NCBI GenBank assembly: GCA_031262995.1
Contig: JAISGR010000182.1
Coordinates: 1-34,158 of the forward strand
From: Prevotellaceae bacterium
GTDB taxonomy: Bacteria; Bacteroidota; Bacteroidia; Bacteroidales; Bacteroidaceae
Reading direction: 5' to 3'
Length of the DNA stretch: 34,158 nucleotides
In this document: piece by piece, positions 32,714 to 34,158 of the stretch
How positions within the stretch are numbered: position 1 is the stretch's first letter
Layout of the letters: each line of letters opens with the position of its first letter
Translations under genes and position numbers: made by a program
Notes under the pieces: model-generated
The model's database searches: none
Told to the model about the DNA's origin: nothing
What the model saw: the letters and a program-made list of their open reading frames with translations, nothing else

Positions 32714-34158
32714 CTACTGCCTGATGCAGCGAACACTGAATGCATAACCTCGTTGGCACTGGTCGCGACGAATGTCGGTGGATACCATTCTGATGCGTCC
32801 CGCATAACCCACTCCTGCGGGGGAACACGACCAATAGTTGGCATTCACTCCGGGTGTGTCTAAACTACCGCTTGTTTGGTGTCTCCAACCTGATTCGGAA
32901 AGGAAACGCACCGTAGATGGCATCTCACCGTCTTCAAAATGCGCGGAAGCATCCGTCGTGGCATTGGCTCCTACAAACCATCCGTTGGAGATTTCGTACA
33001 TGCCGTAGGTTTCCGGATACACTGATACGCCGGCGAACGTCCCATATTTGACATTCGTACCCTGTCCCAACAAATCGCTCAACTCGGCGGCGGTGGGCAT
33101 CCGCCATTTGCCTGTTACCCAGCCTTGGTCGGTGATGTATCGGCAGATGTCGCCTTTGCCGGTGGTTGCGTCATAACCCACACCCCGATAATCTACCATA
33201 AACTGGTCTACGGTGGGGTCTTGCGTGCGACCGGTGGTGACGTAGGGAACGGCATCCCAGCTGGCGGGTTGGGTTGCCATGGGATAATACACGATGCTAT
33301 TAGCCGCACCACTGGCAGTACTGGAGAAGAAGCGGACATCGCCGTTGCTCAACGGCGACCCGTTGACAGCCACCAGCGACCCAAATCGGAAGAACACGCC
33401 TTGTACGTTGGCAGGTATGCTACTGTTGTCGGCAGCACTTTCGGCAAAGGTGAGTTTGTTGGCAAGGTCATAGCCGCTTTTGCCTTCGGTGCTTACGGCG
33501 ATGACATTGCTATACGCCCACACATCCCTTTGTTGCGTCACCTTTACCGTGTAGGCGAAGCGTCCTGCGGAGACCTTCACGTATGCGGTTCGGTCGGTGG
33601 CACCGTCGGCACTGTTTCCGGCAGTGGTGTAGAGGGAGAGTGCAGTGCCTGCTTCGTTGATGCTGCCGGTGGCAGCGCCGGTCAGCGAGGTGGCAGTAGT
33701 GGTGCCGTAGTGCAGGGTGAGCCAAGCGGAGGCACTCGTTTGTGCGGTGCAGTCGGCATCGTCGTAGACGGCGGCAGTCCATCCGGTGGCGACATCGGTC
33801 TTCAGGGTGAGCAGGTTGCGGTTGTCGGTCAGGGTGGTGATGATGCCGCAGGGCACGGTCACCGCCTGCCGGTCGACGGAGAGATAGCTGTTCTTGTCGA
33901 ACATGATGTTGCCAGCATCGCTCTCTACCTGCATGGTGATGCCGGTGGCGATGTTCATTGCCGGATAGGCAAAGGCTTCGGCGGCGGTGGCGTATCCGGC
34001 GCTCAACACGGCGGTGATGTTCACCGTGTAGCGATGGTTGCGCAGCAGGGGCAGGTAGGTAACGGCGGTACCGACACCACCCGCCTGTGTGGCGAAGTCG
34101 ACGCGATAGAAGGTCTCTGTGGCACTTCCGTTGTAGTAGCCGCCCACCACGAGGCAGG
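32714..34158 (-). CDS. Fimbrillin-like/FISUMP surface protein, C-terminal part, cut by window edge
   Basis: The frame is open to the last base; the M at 34150 in the track is an internal GTG codon (valine), so the true start lies beyond the window. At least 481 residues are visible. The first 60 or so, including LPLLRNHRYTVNITAV, resemble the end of a fimbrillin (Mfa/FimA-type) domain. The middle (roughly 90-250) has beta-rich text with TGWTA, ASAWLTL and AYVKVSAGRFAYTVKVTQQ, as in BACON-like domains. The last 230 carry KWRMPTAAELSDLL, NYWSCSP and AFSVRCIRQ, the pattern of the FISUMP domain. Such proteins are exported lipoproteins that cap or form surface fimbriae. No fimbrial partners are in view. 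Confidence 0.82.
   Translation of the reverse strand, partial: CLVVGGYYNGSATETFYRVDFATQAGGVGTAVTYLPLLRNHRYTVNITAVLSAGYATAAEAFAYPAMNIATGITMQVESDAGNIMFDKNSYLSVDRQAVTVPCGIITTLTDNRNLLTLKTDVATGWTAAVYDDADCTAQTSASAWLTLHYGTTTATSLTGAATGSINEAGTALSLYTTAGNSADGATDRTAYVKVSAGRFAYTVKVTQQRDVWAYSNVIAVSTEGKSGYDLANKLTFAESAADNSSIPANVQGVFFRFGSLVAVNGSPLSNGDVRFFSSTASGAANSIVYYPMATQPASWDAVPYVTTGRTQDPTVDQFMVDYRGVGYDATTGKGDICRYITDQGWVTGKWRMPTAAELSDLLGQGTNVKYGTFAGVSVYPETYGMYEISNGWFVGANATTDASAHFEDGEMPSTVRFLSESGWRHQTSGSLDTPGVNANYWSCSPAGVGYAGRIRMVSTDIRRDQCQRGYAFSVRCIRQ

Noticed and set aside
1-34158. tRNA or rRNA genes
   Set aside because: I noticed no cloverleaf with a GTTCRA-type arm or rRNA-like segment in the intergenic regions; a tRNAscan run would be decisive.

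Overview
The window comes from a member of the Bacteroidales, probably a fairly GC-rich relative of Bacteroides. The evidence is TAnnTTTG-type -7 promoter elements with TTG at -33, lack of Shine-Dalgarno reliance, a fimbrillin-like surface protein, an Rpn-type nuclease, and a neighbourhood of RNase E/G, a tiny basic ribosomal protein, HU and mutY. I cannot name the species from sequence alone.

Bases 1-15222 hold one large leftward operon whose content matches an aryl-polyene/flexirubin-type fatty-acid-like polyketide cluster. In transcription order it encodes: ketosynthase, O-methyltransferase-like protein, ACP, LpxL-like acyltransferase, ApeP-like dehydratase, 4HBT thioesterase, ketosynthase, a half-length ketosynthase-like protein, a second ACP, ketosynthase, a chain-length-factor-like protein lacking catalytic residues, a small multidrug-resistance-like membrane protein, a LolA-like carrier, a secreted protein of unknown function, a FabA/FabZ-like dehydratase, a family-2 glycosyltransferase, a large MMPL exporter fused to a PlsC acyltransferase and a degenerate methyltransferase-like tail, and the first 25 codons of an FAD oxidoreductase that runs off the left edge. 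Many genes overlap by 4-26 bp. The operon has no ketoreductase of its own. A FabG-like reductase sits 2.7 kb upstream on the same strand (17956-18684), behind a promoter that resembles the one proposed for the operon. Between them lie a MITE-like inverted-repeat element, a low-GC lipoprotein gene and an Rpn nuclease gene. Enzymes for making and activating an aryl head group are not visible and would have to lie off the left edge or elsewhere.

Bases 19007-24431 run rightward: a LysE-family exporter, dTDP-4-dehydrorhamnose reductase (rfbD) overlapping release factor 3 (prfC), a UDP-glucuronate decarboxylase with its own promoter, and a response-regulator/histidine-kinase hybrid.

Bases 24659-29104 form a hexuronate catabolism module built around one divergent promoter region. 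KDPG aldolase and KDG kinase are transcribed leftward; a LacI-type regulator and altronate dehydratase (uxaA) rightward. Together they convert altronate to KDG, KDPG, then pyruvate and glyceraldehyde-3-phosphate. A perfect 12-bp palindrome lies between the two -33 elements.

Bases 29183-32500 carry housekeeping genes: RNase E/G, a 30-residue AURKAIP1/COX24-like ribosomal protein absent from the ORF track, HU, and the divergent mutY. The right edge (32714-34158) is the C-terminal part of a fimbrillin/FISUMP-type surface protein.

An unusual recurring structure is a set of four intergenic tandem arrays with a period of 21-23 bp but unrelated unit sequences (4863, 15669, 17842, 24544). Three begin within about 25 nt of a stop codon.
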